From: Prochlorococcus sp. AG-347-J14
GTDB taxonomy: Bacteria > Cyanobacteriota > Cyanobacteriia > PCC-6307 > Cyanobiaceae
Direction: 5' to 3'
Length of the DNA stretch: 40,032 nucleotides
Assembly: GCA_003281505.1 (NCBI GenBank)
Contig: QCBU01000012.1
Location: 1-40,032 of the forward strand
A program made the position numbers and the translations under genes. Positions 9,253 through 18,062 of the stretch are shown one piece after another. The notes under the pieces are model-generated. The model ran no database searches and had not been told where the DNA came from. It saw only the letters and a list, made by a program, of their open reading frames with translations. The stretch's first letter is position 1; each line of letters starts with the position of its first letter.

Positions 9253-9981
9253 ATGAATAAAAGATTTAATTCAGAAGATAAAGTAATATTGGCAATTGAT
9301 GGATTAGATGTAAGTCAAGCTAAATTACTTCTGGAAAAATGTCCTAATATTAAGTGGGTGAAAGTTGGTTTAGAGCTTTTTCTTAGGGAAGGTCCAAGAG
9401 TTATTGAAATACTTAAAGGTTTAAATAAAAAAGTTTTTTTAGACTTAAAATTTCATGATATTCCAAATACCATGCGTGCAGCATGTTTCCAAGTTTCAAA
9501 ATTAGGAGTTGATATAATTTCTATTCATGCTTCGGCAGGTCTAAAAGCCCTTAAGGATTCGAAGAAAGCATCTTTAGAAGGAGCTACTTCAGTCAATGTT
9601 AAACCTCCGTTCGTTGTAGGAATAACTGTTTTAACAAGCTTTTCTCTTAAAGATTTTCAAACTGATCTTGATAGAAATAATTCAATTGAAGAAAATGTTT
9701 TGAGACTTGCAAAATTGTCTTTTGATGCTGGATTAGATGGATGTGTTTGTTCTCCTTGGGAGGTGAAAATGTTGAGATCTATTTATAATAATAATTTTGA
9801 ACTTATTACACCAGGCATCAGATTAAAAATTGACAGTAAAGATGATCAAAATAGAATTATGACTCCCCATGAAGCTATAGATAATGGGGCTTCTAAGTTA
9901 GTCATTGGTAGATCAATATCAAAAGCTATAGATCCTAATAAAGCTCTAATAGAAATATTTAAATCTATTAATCCTGGTTAA
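9253..9981 (+). CDS. pyrF: Orotidine 5'-phosphate decarboxylase
   Basis: Last step of UMP synthesis. 242 residues from the ATG at 9253; an in-frame TTG at 9250 would add one Met and is not preferred. A TIM barrel with [10 protein letters not shown] at residues 64-73, containing the catalytic Asp-Lys-x-x-Asp set. ILAIDGLD near 12 and [10 protein letters not shown] near 33 bind the nucleotide, and TPGIRL and VIGRSI near the C-terminus bind phosphate. Six bases after tyrS. Its stop overlaps the plsY stop by four bases, in convergent orientation, leaving no room for a separate terminator. Confidence 0.95.
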   Translation: MNKRFNSEDKVILAIDGLDVSQAKLLLEKCPNIKWVKVGLELFLREGPRVIEILKGLNKKVFLDLKFHDIPNTMRAACFQVSKLGVDIISIHASAGLKALKDSKKASLEGATSVNVKPPFVVGITVLTSFSLKDFQTDLDRNNSIEENVLRLAKLSFDAGLDGCVCSPWEVKMLRSIYNNNFELITPGIRLKIDSKDDQNRIMTPHEAIDNGASKLVIGRSISKAIDPNKALIEIFKSINPG

Positions 9982-10568
9982 TTTTGGTTAATTCTGGATT
10001 CTTCTCCCTTAAGCAATCTTGTTATGTTTGTTCTATGTTTCCAGATTACTAATAATGCCACAATTAAACTTATAAAAAAATATGAGTGCATAAATTTACT
10101 TAAGTAAAAAAACATAAAAATAGGGAGTAAGATTGCAGCAGAAATACTGGATAAAGAAACAAATTTAGTTTTTGTTAGGACTAATAAAAAAATACCGAGA
10201 GATGCGAGTCCAACCTTCCAAGAAAGAGCTAAAAACATACCTAATCCAGTTGCAACAGCTTTCCCTCCTTTACCTCTAAGCCATATTGGCCAAATATGTC
10301 CTGAGATAGCAGATATCCCTGCTATAACTTCTATTAATCCTTGACTTGTGTAATATTGAGCAATTTTTACTGCAATAAGGCCTTTACCAACGTCAATTAT
10401 GAATACAAAAAGTGCAGGCCATTTCCCAACATTTCTTAAGACATTTGTGGCACCTGTAGATCCAGAACCTATAGTTCTTAGATCTATATTTTTGAGATAT
10501 TTTCCAATTAAAAAACCTGTCGGAAGTGATCCTAAAAGATAACTTGTAAAAATTATTAAGATATTCAT
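9978..10568 (-). CDS. plsY: Acyl-phosphate:glycerol-3-phosphate acyltransferase PlsY
   Basis: Integral membrane enzyme making lysophosphatidic acid from acyl-phosphate and glycerol-3-phosphate; 196 residues with about five to seven hydrophobic segments. Loop motifs: [19 protein letters not shown] near 36-54 (first cytosolic loop, Ser/Arg) and [18 protein letters not shown] near 92-108 (Gly-rich phosphate-binding loop). N-terminal [17 protein letters not shown] segment is also typical. Last gene of a same-strand run with DUF3086, DUF3119 and mlaE; only five bases separate it from the DUF3086 gene. Confidence 0.95.
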   Translation of the reverse strand: MNILIIFTSYLLGSLPTGFLIGKYLKNIDLRTIGSGSTGATNVLRNVGKWPALFVFIIDVGKGLIAVKIAQYYTSQGLIEVIAGISAISGHIWPIWLRGKGGKAVATGLGMFLALSWKVGLASLGIFLLVLTKTKFVSLSSISAAILLPIFMFFYLSKFMHSYFFISLIVALLVIWKHRTNITRLLKGEESRINQN

Positions 10569-10573
10569 AAAGC

Positions 10574-11584
10574 TTAGTTTAGTTCAAGATCATCGTAAAT
10601 TTCATTATTTGAACCAGCAAATGCAACCCACAATGGGAATTGAAGTATTGGAATTTCAACAGAGGTTTCTGATGCATCAATGATAATAAATGGCAATTCT
10701 TCATTCGCTTCTAATCTATCAGCCCTCTCGATGACACCTTCAGGCCTCTCAAAAAGAACAATCCCACTATTAGGTCCAAAGTCATCCCTTGTGAGACCAA
10801 GTGAATCTTGCAGAATTCTTCTCCATTCACCTAATCGTTCAGGCTGCGAAGCTAAAATGAGAGTCTGAAACTGATCTCCATATAATTCGCCAAGAATAGA
10901 TATTAAACCCGCTGATAACAAGGCATTTTTTTGTCGAGAACCTCTACTTTCAAGAGAACCTCTCCCTCCCATGTTAAAGAACCAATCATCCATAATTTCT
11001 ATATCTGATGAATCAAGACTCCGTCTTAATTTCCAAGGTTCGGCATAAAAGTCAGGTTGCTCTGTAAAACTTGAAAAGCAACTTTTTATAATCTCTTCAT
11101 CTGGCTTAAATGTTTCAGAAAGAGCGGGAACATTAACTACATTATTTGTGCTATTGTTTTGCTTTTTCTCATCAAGTGGAGAAGGCTTTACTATTATTGG
11201 TTGAGAAACTAATTCAAGTTTTTCTACGTTTTGTGCAAGATTCTGCAAAGCTCCTGTTAAGTATTCTTGAAAGCCTTTAACTCTTTTAGCAATATTATCT
11301 GACTGTCCTTTAAAATTTGAGTCAATATCTTTTTCTATTTCTTTTTTTTTTGTTTCTAACTCTTTTATTTCTTTAACTAAAGAGTCTTTTTTTGTAACGA
11401 GATCTCTAAAAATTTCATTAGAAATTTCATCAAAAGATTTAGTTGATTTGTAGTTTTTTGGTGCAATTTTTTTATTTTGCGTTGTATTTTTTTTGCTAAT
11501 TTGTTTGGTTTTATCATCTGAAATTGACTTATCTATTAATAATTCCTTTTCAGGATTATTGTCGGGAATTTCTTTATTGGTCAT
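10574..11584 (-). CDS. DUF3086-type conserved cyanobacterial protein
   Basis: 336 residues, no signal peptide or membrane helix. Residues 1-55 are polar and low-complexity. Residues ~60-115 are dense in Lys and Glu with heptad-like spacing ([20 protein letters not shown]), so probably a coiled coil. The C-terminal ~180 residues are the conserved part ([56 protein letters not shown]). I recall this as DUF3086, found widely in cyanobacteria; the name is from memory. Function unknown. It sits five bases upstream of plsY and 35 bases downstream of the DUF3119 gene, which suggests a link to membrane lipid work, but that is only context. Confidence 0.7.
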   Translation of the reverse strand: MTNKEIPDNNPEKELLIDKSISDDKTKQISKKNTTQNKKIAPKNYKSTKSFDEISNEIFRDLVTKKDSLVKEIKELETKKKEIEKDIDSNFKGQSDNIAKRVKGFQEYLTGALQNLAQNVEKLELVSQPIIVKPSPLDEKKQNNSTNNVVNVPALSETFKPDEEIIKSCFSSFTEQPDFYAEPWKLRRSLDSSDIEIMDDWFFNMGGRGSLESRGSRQKNALLSAGLISILGELYGDQFQTLILASQPERLGEWRRILQDSLGLTRDDFGPNSGIVLFERPEGVIERADRLEANEELPFIIIDASETSVEIPILQFPLWVAFAGSNNEIYDDLELN

Positions 11585-11619
11585 TTAAATAATTTTGATG
11601 AATAGGCAAAGTCTGAATT

Positions 11620-12036
11620 TTAAGAATTTTTAATTTCCAGGGAATCAACTTTTTTTAAGAGCTCATCTTTTAATTGCTTTGGATTAAATAAAATTGGTAA
11701 TAAATGAGGACTAGACTTTTCTCTAAAATAAAAAATACCTGGGATTATGGGGAAAAAGAATTTCCATGATATCCAGTTCTTGAATGGAAAAGTTCTAATC
11801 TCTTTTCCTAATTGTAAAACGATAAAATCATCATTTGTTATTTTTATTCTTAAAGTGAACGACTGAAGTAATAAAAAAAAGCTAAAAGATGCAAAAACTA
11901 TTGTTGGTAAAGAACCAATATTCAAAAACAAAAGCATAAAACTTAAAACTATTAGAATGATTGGCAACTGAAATGATGGAGATATTATTACTGGTTCCTC
12001 TTTTTTTGATTTAGTGTTAAACATCGGATCATCCAA
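11620..12036 (-). CDS. DUF3119-type membrane protein
   Basis: 138 residues. Two hydrophobic segments (about 23-40 and 44-60) form a hairpin. A soluble tail follows with alternating strands (LRIKITNDDFIVLQLGKEIRTF, FKNWISWKFFFPIIPGIFYFRE) that resembles a PH-like membrane-associated fold. I recognise it as the cyanobacterial DUF3119 family; the structural reading is an inference. Its start overlaps the 3' end of mlaE by eight bases, so the two are translationally coupled and it may be an accessory part of the lipid transporter. No catalytic motif is visible. Confidence 0.7.
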   Translation of the reverse strand: MDDPMFNTKSKKEEPVIISPSFQLPIILIVLSFMLLFLNIGSLPTIVFASFSFFLLLQSFTLRIKITNDDFIVLQLGKEIRTFPFKNWISWKFFFPIIPGIFYFREKSSPHLLPILFNPKQLKDELLKKVDSLEIKNS

Positions 12037-12784
12037 ATAAAATTTGTGTTAGAAATACATCCATTAAAGATACAGTAACGAGAGTCATTACAACTGCGCC
12101 TGTTGTACTTGTTCCAACTTCTTTTGGACCACCTTTAGTTGTGAGACCATATCCACAAGCAATGATTGAAATAAGTAATCCGAACACTACAGATTTTATT
12201 AACATTGAAGTTAAGTCTGTACTGGTTAAACTCACATTACCTGATCTTACAGATGTCCAAAAAACTATTGGAGGAACCTTATAAAAAATTGTGCTCCAAA
12301 TTTGTCCGCTCCATAAAGCTACAGATAAAAACAAAAGACATTGTATAGGAGACATTATTACCATCGACAGTAACCTTGGGACTACTAAATATTGGACTGG
12401 TTCGGTCCTTAACATGGTTATTGCCTCAATTTGTTCTGTGACTTTCATAGTGCCCAGTTGAGCAGCATAGGCAGTAGCAACCTTTCCAGTCATTAAAGTA
12501 GCAGTAAGCAGAGGAGCCATTTCTCTCGCCATGCCAACTGCTAATAAACCTCCAATTTCACTTGAAACCCCCATACTTGTAAGTTGTGATGCAACTTGAA
12601 TATTAAAAACCGTACCTGCGGCAATTCCTGTAATTAATACAATTAACAAACTTCCAGGACCTGACTCCATGAGTTGGTCAAAGAGATCATTTTTGGAAAT
12701 TTTACCTCTAAAGATAAAATTAATTGCTTGCCCTCCAATGATTAAGCTGCTCAGAAGTCTTTTGAAAAAATTAGGGTAATACAT
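12029..12784 (-). CDS. mlaE: MlaE-family lipid ABC transporter permease (Ycf63-like)
   Basis: 251 residues, five or six membrane helices. Family features: MESGPGSLLIVLITGIAAGTVF near residues 39-60, VGMAREMAPLLTATLMTGKVA near 82-102 with the conserved E-x-x-P-L-L, GTMKVTEQIEAITMLRTEP near 111-129, and the C-terminal GGPKEVGTSTTGAVV near 218-232. In bacteria these permeases move phospholipids between inner and outer membranes; the chloroplast relative TGD1 moves lipids to the thylakoid. No ATPase or MCE-domain gene is adjacent, so its partners must be encoded elsewhere. Nine bases downstream of the GPH transporter and overlapping DUF3119. Confidence 0.9.
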   Translation of the reverse strand: MYYPNFFKRLLSSLIIGGQAINFIFRGKISKNDLFDQLMESGPGSLLIVLITGIAAGTVFNIQVASQLTSMGVSSEIGGLLAVGMAREMAPLLTATLMTGKVATAYAAQLGTMKVTEQIEAITMLRTEPVQYLVVPRLLSMVIMSPIQCLLFLSVALWSGQIWSTIFYKVPPIVFWTSVRSGNVSLTSTDLTSMLIKSVVFGLLISIIACGYGLTTKGGPKEVGTSTTGAVVMTLVTVSLMDVFLTQILFG

Positions 12785-12793
12785 ATCTTTATA

Positions 12794-14191
12794 TTAGTTT
12801 GTAATTAATTTTCGATCCCATTTTCTCATGATTAAAAGACCAATTATTACCAATATTGAGGGTATAAAACCAATACACAATCTAATCGTTAATTGTGCTG
12901 AGAAGCATTGTTCCATAATGTTTAGACCATCTTTATTAACCAAGCATGATTGATAACCAGATAAATACAATAAAAATCCTAATAATTGAACACTAAACGC
13001 GATACCAATCTTCTGAATAAGTACCATCCAAGCGGTATATATTCCTGCTGGTTTCTCTGGATCTTCATCTATTGCATCAGGAAGTAGTGACCAAGGGATA
13101 AGAAAAGCAGTTGAAGCTCCAACACCAATAAGACAAATTACGAAAATTAAAAGAATGAACAAAATTATATTTCCTGAATTTAGAAATAAATTATCCCCAA
13201 CTCCTGAAACCCTAGATAAAGAGGGTAAAAACAAAGTTGCTGTACATGAAAGAATCCAAATCATCGCTCCATAGTTTAGAGCTGAAATCCTATTCAATTT
13301 ATTTGATACTCTGGTCCATATTTGTAAACCCACCAAAGCGCTAATTTGGAAAGGAATCGGGATCCACTTCGCAATATATGTTGGTACATTCAGTACATCT
13401 TCTACATAAATTAACGCTACAGTTTGCATCAATTGTAAGGCGCACCAGAGAAGAATATAAAGCGTAATAACTTTTAGAAATTTTTTATTTCTGAAGATTC
13501 TTTTGAATTGAAGTGTTATAGCTTCCACTTTCCCTGAAGGCCTTCGTGCTTTTTTTGCAAATGGGGCCAATCCCCAACAAGAAATTAATGTTGCAGCAAC
13601 TGCAATACATCCACTTATTTTACCCATTAAAAAATATTCATTATTTGCTGATCCTTCAGAACCTAATACAACCCCAGCAATTATTAAACCAGTTAGTCCT
13701 GCGATTATTGAGCCAGTAAATCTAGATGCGTTTAGTCTTGTTCTTATTGCTGTTTTTTCAGAAATTTCAGTAGATAGAGCTGCAAAAGGAAGATTAATAC
13801 TTGTATAAGCAGTCATTACGACTATAGAAATTATGGCATAGTAAATAGTCTTGGTTAGCAAGGAACCAGTGGGTGTCCACCATATCGCAGCTAAAGAGAA
13901 ACCAAGAGGAACAGATGCTGCTACCATCCAAGGGATTCTGGGCCCCCATCTTGATTTGGTTCGATCACTTAACCATCCAATTAACGGATCATTTACTGCG
14001 TCCCATATCTTTATTAACATTAATAATGAACCTGCAATTATTACTGGTAAACCAGCAGAAATAAAGAATCTGAACAGAAAAAAACCAAATTGCGTCGCGA
14101 CTAAACCTGTTCCTGCATCTCCTAGCCCATAAGAGAACATTAATCTTGTTGTTGATCTAGTAATATTTTTTTTCGAGTGTGAATTTTCCAA
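12794..14191 (-). CDS. GPH-family (MelB-like) cation:sugar symporter, MFS
   Basis: 465 residues with about twelve membrane helices. The N-terminal MFSYGLGDAGTGLVATQFGFF and IKIWDAVNDPLIGWLSDRTKSRWGPRIPWM (residues ~60-90) are the glycoside-pentoside-hexuronide family signature, including the cation-site Asp in helix 2 and the D-R-T-x-x-x-W-G-x-x-x-P loop. SLLPDAIDEDPEKPAGIYTAW near 380 is the second-half equivalent. Substrate cannot be read; sugars or glycosides with sodium or proton are usual in the family. It is the first gene of the minus-strand run leading into mlaE. glgX lies upstream on the same strand beyond the tRNA-Gly gene, so a carbohydrate link is possible but not shown. Confidence 0.88.
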   Translation of the reverse strand: MENSHSKKNITRSTTRLMFSYGLGDAGTGLVATQFGFFLFRFFISAGLPVIIAGSLLMLIKIWDAVNDPLIGWLSDRTKSRWGPRIPWMVAASVPLGFSLAAIWWTPTGSLLTKTIYYAIISIVVMTAYTSINLPFAALSTEISEKTAIRTRLNASRFTGSIIAGLTGLIIAGVVLGSEGSANNEYFLMGKISGCIAVAATLISCWGLAPFAKKARRPSGKVEAITLQFKRIFRNKKFLKVITLYILLWCALQLMQTVALIYVEDVLNVPTYIAKWIPIPFQISALVGLQIWTRVSNKLNRISALNYGAMIWILSCTATLFLPSLSRVSGVGDNLFLNSGNIILFILLIFVICLIGVGASTAFLIPWSLLPDAIDEDPEKPAGIYTAWMVLIQKIGIAFSVQLLGFLLYLSGYQSCLVNKDGLNIMEQCFSAQLTIRLCIGFIPSILVIIGLLIMRKWDRKLITN

Positions 14192-14212
14192 TCTTTTTAC
14201 TTTGTTGATTGT

Positions 14213-14241
14213 TTGATAATGTATTATTGCAATGGTAATTC
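14213..14241 (+). promoter_or_regulatory. Possible promoter of tRNA-Gly
   Basis: TTGATA (14213-14218), a 17-base spacer and TAATTC (14236-14241) lie 11 bases before the tRNA. Spacing is ideal, but the -10 box is a weak match and the whole region is AT-rich. Confidence 0.35.
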
Positions 14242-14252
14242 TATTACTTAAT

Positions 14253-14323
14253 GCGGGCGTGGTTTAGTGGTAAAACCTCAGCCTTCCAAGCTGAAGATGC
14301 GGGTTCGATTCCCGCCGCCCGCT
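14253..14323 (+). tRNA. trnG-TCC: tRNA-Gly (TCC)
   Basis: 71 bases folding as a full cloverleaf. Acceptor stem GCGGGCG pairs with CGCCCGC. The D arm GGTTTAGTGGTAAAACC has GTGG in the loop, the anticodon loop CTTCCAA gives TCC, and the T arm GCGGG-TTCGATT-CCCGC is perfect. The discriminator is T and no CCA is encoded. It lies on the opposite strand to its neighbours, and its 3' end is one base from the stop codon of glgX. Confidence 0.97.
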
Positions 14324-14324
14324 T

Positions 14325-16358
14325 TTAGGATAAATTATTTTTTGCCCCAAATACTTCTTCTGAAATGATTAATAAAGAGCTTCTACTCTTTATTGAAACA
14401 GATTTTCTATTAATAGTTAAGGGTTCAAAAATCTCAGACATGCTAGTGTCAATAACTTTTAACCAATTATATTTACATTTCGGCAAGGGGAACTCGATAC
14501 TTTTTGAATATGCATTTAAACCTATCCAGACCAGCGGATTAGTATGGCCTTTGTTAATGCTAAAGGCAAGTGTGTGAGACCAACTACTCCAATCAGGGCT
14601 ATCTAACTTTGTTCCATGCCAATGATATGTTGGAATATTTTCACTGGTTTGATTATTAGGGAAAGATGATGGATTGAAAATGTCTATTAGTTTTTTTCTG
14701 ATTTTTATAACGTATTTAAAATATTCTAATAATTCCAAATCTTGTTGACCATGTTCCCAATTCATCCAGCCCAATAAATTATTTTGGCACCAAGAATTAT
14801 TGTTTCCGCCTTGTGATCTTCCTATCTCATCACCCATAAGTATCATTGGAACACCTTTGGAGATAAGTAAACTAAGAATAAGATTTTTTTGTTGTCTTTT
14901 TCTTAAATCATTTATTAATAAGTTTGTAGTTGGTCCCTCTGTACCATGATTCCAAGAATTGTTATGGTTATCTCCATCTCTATTTTGTTCTCTATTGGCA
15001 AAATTATGTTTTCTATTGAAAGTTACTAAATCTTTTAGAGTGAATCCATCATGTGAAGTAATAAAATTTATCGATTTTGGGAAAATATTATCTTCCTTAT
15101 AAATAGATGGCGTACCTTTTATTTTATCGCTCATATTCCAAGCTGTATCTTTGTCCCCTTTCCAAAATCTCCTCAAGTCATCTCTAAAATGACCATTCCA
15201 AGTGAAAGTATTCTTAGATGGGAAATCACCTAATTTATATAAACCGCCACAATCCCATGGCTCACTTATAAACTTGATATCGATAAGTTCTGGTTCACAT
15301 TCTATATCTTCAAAAATTGGAGGATTATCGAGTGGCGAGAGATTTTCTCCTCTTGATAGGGCAACTCCTAAATCAAATCTAAAACCATCAACTCCTAATT
15401 CACTCGCCCAACATTTTAATGATTCAATTATTAGTTTTCTAACTAATCCTCTGTTTGCTGCAATAGTATTACCACATCCGGAGACGTCCTGATAATTTTT
15501 ATCTTTTCCAATAAAGTAATAAAGATTTTCATCTATACCTTTCCAAGATATTGCTGGCCCTTTTGAATCACCTTCGGAAGTGTGATTGTACACAACATCT
15601 AAGATGACTTCAATGCCTGCTTTATGACATTCCTCTACAAATCTTCTAAATTCCTCTCTATTCTCTTCGGCGGATTCATTCGAAAGATATTCAAAATGCG
15701 GAGTAAACCAATTAATTGGACTATAACCCCAAAAATTTTTTAGACCATTTGGGGCATCAGTAGGATCAAAACAAAAAATTGGAAGTAATTCAATTGTTGT
15801 AATGCCCAGTTCTTTGAGGTACGGAATTTTTTTTAAAAATTTCTTAAAACAACTTTTATCTTTATCAGTTAATTCAGTGAAAGCTTTGATATGGAGTTCA
15901 TAAATAATTGTTTCTTCCCAAGAATGTTTCGGTCTTGGATAATCCTTAAAATTAAATAATTTCCTATTGCAAACAACGCTTTTAAGACAAGAATTAGTAT
16001 TTTCTTGCGTTTTTAATGCATTTTCTCTTTTATAACTTCCCCATCCTGTAATACCCCTTGAACATGGATCAAGTAATACTTTTTTTTCATAGTTATTATT
16101 AATTCTATTATTTTTTTGTTTCACTCTAAAAGCATAAATGCAACCTTCATTTAGATTTTTTATTTCCGCATGCCAGTAAGGACCTTTATTATGATTCTGA
16201 TCTAATTTGAATATGCTTTTTGGGGAAATAGAGTCTTCTTTCTCAAACAATAAGATTTCTACATATTCTGCATTTGTGGCTATTAAGGAAAAATTAACCC
16301 CTTGTGAAGTTAGAGAACTCCCTAAAGGAAATGGTTTACCTTTATTGAGATGAATCAC
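14325..16358 (-). CDS. glgX: Glycogen debranching enzyme / isoamylase (GH13), GlgX-like
   Basis: 677 residues. The N-terminal ~120 residues (FPLGSSLTSQGVNFSLIATN) are a CBM48 domain. The catalytic barrel follows: IELLPIFCFD, DVVYNHTSEGD near residues 251-261, DGFRFDLG with Arg327 and nucleophile Asp329, SEPWD with acid/base Glu366, and TSHDGF with Asp437. A C-terminal beta domain begins near 590. It hydrolyses alpha-1,6 branches of glycogen after phosphorylase trimming, in the cytosol. Length and motifs fit GH13_11. The gene ends one base from the oppositely oriented tRNA-Gly, so transcripts converge there. Upstream lies a long gene-poor leader shared with hup. Confidence 0.93.
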   Translation of the reverse strand: MIHLNKGKPFPLGSSLTSQGVNFSLIATNAEYVEILLFEKEDSISPKSIFKLDQNHNKGPYWHAEIKNLNEGCIYAFRVKQKNNRINNNYEKKVLLDPCSRGITGWGSYKRENALKTQENTNSCLKSVVCNRKLFNFKDYPRPKHSWEETIIYELHIKAFTELTDKDKSCFKKFLKKIPYLKELGITTIELLPIFCFDPTDAPNGLKNFWGYSPINWFTPHFEYLSNESAEENREEFRRFVEECHKAGIEVILDVVYNHTSEGDSKGPAISWKGIDENLYYFIGKDKNYQDVSGCGNTIAANRGLVRKLIIESLKCWASELGVDGFRFDLGVALSRGENLSPLDNPPIFEDIECEPELIDIKFISEPWDCGGLYKLGDFPSKNTFTWNGHFRDDLRRFWKGDKDTAWNMSDKIKGTPSIYKEDNIFPKSINFITSHDGFTLKDLVTFNRKHNFANREQNRDGDNHNNSWNHGTEGPTTNLLINDLRKRQQKNLILSLLISKGVPMILMGDEIGRSQGGNNNSWCQNNLLGWMNWEHGQQDLELLEYFKYVIKIRKKLIDIFNPSSFPNNQTSENIPTYHWHGTKLDSPDWSSWSHTLAFSINKGHTNPLVWIGLNAYSKSIEFPLPKCKYNWLKVIDTSMSEIFEPLTINRKSVSIKSRSSLLIISEEVFGAKNNLS

Positions 16359-16983
16359 TTTATCTTTATCATTGATTAGTTAAATATTGAGATAATTTAT
16401 TTAAATTACTGATAATTGAATAATAGATGCAAAATTAAAAAAAAAACTCAAATTTAAGGCTTCACTAATCAACTTTATTAGATCTTGGAGAGTATTAATT
16501 TTTTCATTTATGGCAATTTATCCATCCATCTACTCAGTGAATTAAACGATTTATAGAAAAAGTCTGATAATGATTAAACTAGATTTTTCTTGATTTCAAA
16601 ATACAAATTGTGTTTTTTCATGTGATGAGAAGGAAATATATCTGAAAATTAATAAAACATAATAAATAACTCAAATTCTTAAATTCACCCCCCTTTAATA
16701 TTTTCCCCCTTTACTAAATGAAGTTAGATTTTTAACGTTAAATCCAGTGCTACCAATGCTTTTTGCGGTTCTCTAAATGAAGAAGCTATTTTTTATAAAT
16801 GAAAAAGCGCGGCTACAAAAAATAAATAATGTTGCTAAAAATGTCCCTAAAATATGTATAAAGCTTTGCGCCGCCGGCATTTTCGGTTGCCGTATTTGTG
16901 TTTGCTCCATATGATGTGAAAGTTCGAGGTTTAAAACTCGATTTAAATTCTTTTTTTAACCCTTAGCTTTAATTTAAATTTCA
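16359..16983. other. Gene-poor divergent leader between glgX and hup
   Basis: 625 bases without a convincing gene. It should hold the promoters of glgX (-) and hup (+). Most is AT-rich, but 16800-16900 has a sharply higher GC content (around CGCCGCCGGCATTTTCGG) with a small hairpin (CGGCA...TGCCG, near 16875-16892). In this segment both strands carry a 45-codon open frame: plus 16777-16914, Cys-rich, and minus 16773-16910, with a hydrophobic middle. Near 16681-16716 the motif CCCCCTTTA occurs twice. A short hairpin TCGAG...CTCGA lies at 16924-16941 just ahead of hup. An undescribed small RNA or long hup 5' leader seems at least as likely as a micropeptide. Confidence 0.4.
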
Positions 16984-17259
16984 ATGAACAAAGCTGATTT
17001 AGTAAATCTTGTTGCAGCTCGTACAGAGCTCACAAAAACAGATGTTTCTTTAGTTGTTGATGCAGCTATTGAAACTATTGTTGATTCAGTAGTGGAAGGC
17101 AAAAAAGTCTCTTTACTAGGATTTGGTTCTTTTGAACCAAGAGATCGTTCTGCAAGACAGGGATTAAACCCTAAGACAGGCGAAAAAATAGCAATACCCG
17201 CTAAAAGAGTTCCAACATTCTCTGCAGGTAAACTTTTTAAGGATAGAGTTCAAGGGTAA
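16984..17259 (+). CDS. hup: DNA-binding protein HU
   Basis: 91 residues, the standard length for HU/IHF proteins. MNKADLVNLVAARTELTKTDV opens the helical dimer domain. VSLLGFGSFEPRDRSARQGLNPKTGE near residues 43-68 is the family signature, with the DNA-intercalating proline in the beta arm, followed by IPAKRVPTFSAGKLFKDRV. A homodimeric nucleoid protein that bends DNA. It appears to be a single-gene transcript: a long leader upstream, and a strong terminator about 30 bases after the stop. Confidence 0.97.
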   Translation: MNKADLVNLVAARTELTKTDVSLVVDAAIETIVDSVVEGKKVSLLGFGSFEPRDRSARQGLNPKTGEKIAIPAKRVPTFSAGKLFKDRVQG

Positions 17260-17289
17260 TCTTTTTAATCTATTTCTTCCTTTAATAAC

Positions 17290-17319
17290 AAGGTGCTCTT
17301 TTAGGGCATCTTTTTTTTT
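17290..17319 (+). terminator. Rho-independent terminator of hup
   Basis: AAGGTGCTC (17290-17298), loop TTTTA, then GGGCATCTT (17304-17312) form a nine-pair stem with two G-T pairs, running straight into a nine-T tract. This is the clearest terminator in the window. Confidence 0.88.
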
Positions 17320-17395
17320 AGTGCAATAAGATGTAATTAGATCAATGACCAAAACTTCTGCCTTAATATCCAAATTTTTGAAATCTTAAAAAGTA

Positions 17396-17707
17396 ATGAA
17401 ATTTTTAACTATTTTGTTCTTAAAATTTTTATTATTATCAAATTTCCTTATGGCAGAAACAATACCAACAAAGTCTAAGATTTTAAAACAATCTAGTGAT
17501 TGTTTTAAACATTCTCGAATCCAAGTATGTAAAGAATTAGTTTCTGAAATAGAAAAACTTCAATTAGTAGTATTTGACCAAAATAGATTCAAATGTCAAT
17601 CAAGTTTATTGGGGTTGCAAACGGAAATTATTGAAGCTTATTTTTTTAATAATTTCTCAAATGAGAGAATTTCATCAATGATCCCATATGTGATTAAAAA
17701 TTGTTAA
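17396..17707 (+). CDS. Small secreted Cys-containing protein, unknown
   Basis: 103 residues. MKFLTILFLKFLLLSNFLMA is a classic signal peptide, ending near residue 20. The mature ~83 residues contain four cysteines (CFKHSRIQVCKE, FKCQSS, and the final residue Cys), enough for two disulfides, with mostly helical, polar sequence between. I do not recognise the family. It begins a run of three small plus-strand genes, 75 bases downstream of the hup terminator. Export to the periplasm is inferred from the signal only. Confidence 0.65.
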   Translation: MKFLTILFLKFLLLSNFLMAETIPTKSKILKQSSDCFKHSRIQVCKELVSEIEKLQLVVFDQNRFKCQSSLLGLQTEIIEAYFFNNFSNERISSMIPYVIKNC

Positions 17708-17761
17708 TTATTAAAATAATTAATTTTTTTGGAATATTATAAATTTGTTATTTAATTTGAA

Positions 17762-18004
17762 ATGGTAAAAGGTTTTTCTGATAATGAAGTTAAGAATAAT
17801 ACTCAAAATACTCAAATAAAAGAAAAAAAAGGCTTAGCTGGTTTTCTTAAAGGCAAGAAATTTACTTACACTTTGCCAGGTAAAAAACAAATAAATATTT
17901 TTGGATCAATAGTAATTGGCTTAAATATGATTTTAGTATTGCTAGTCATCCTGTATTTAAAGAATCAAGAATTCCATGACTTTGTATTTAATGTTGGTCG
18001 TTAG
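17762..18004 (+). CDS. Small single-helix membrane protein, unknown
   Basis: 80 residues. A charged, basic N-terminal half (KEKKGLAGFLKGKKFTYTLPGKKQ) precedes one strong membrane helix (NIFGSIVIGLNMILVLLVILYL, residues ~44-66) and a short tail. No enzyme motif. Family not recognised. The ATG at 17762 follows an AT-rich gap of 54 bases. A topology with the basic part in the cytoplasm is expected from the positive-inside rule. Confidence 0.65.
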   Translation: MVKGFSDNEVKNNTQNTQIKEKKGLAGFLKGKKFTYTLPGKKQINIFGSIVIGLNMILVLLVILYLKNQEFHDFVFNVGR

Positions 18005-18062
18005 CTATATTTTTAGATCGAAAAATTTTATTAGATGATATATTTAAATTTTAGAATATCTT

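Noticed and set aside
13851..14132. Plus-strand frames of 93 and 63 codons opposite the GPH transporter
   Set aside because: Entirely antisense to conserved transporter helices.
14213..14323. Prophage or island attachment at the tRNA-Gly
   Set aside because: No integrase, no repeated tRNA end and no phage-like genes nearby.
16681..16716. Repeated CCCCCTTTA motif as a possible repeat array
   Set aside because: Only two imperfect copies at close range; not an array and not CRISPR-like.
17164..17373. 69-codon minus-strand frame across the hup 3' end
   Set aside because: It overlaps hup and its terminator and has no recognisable features.
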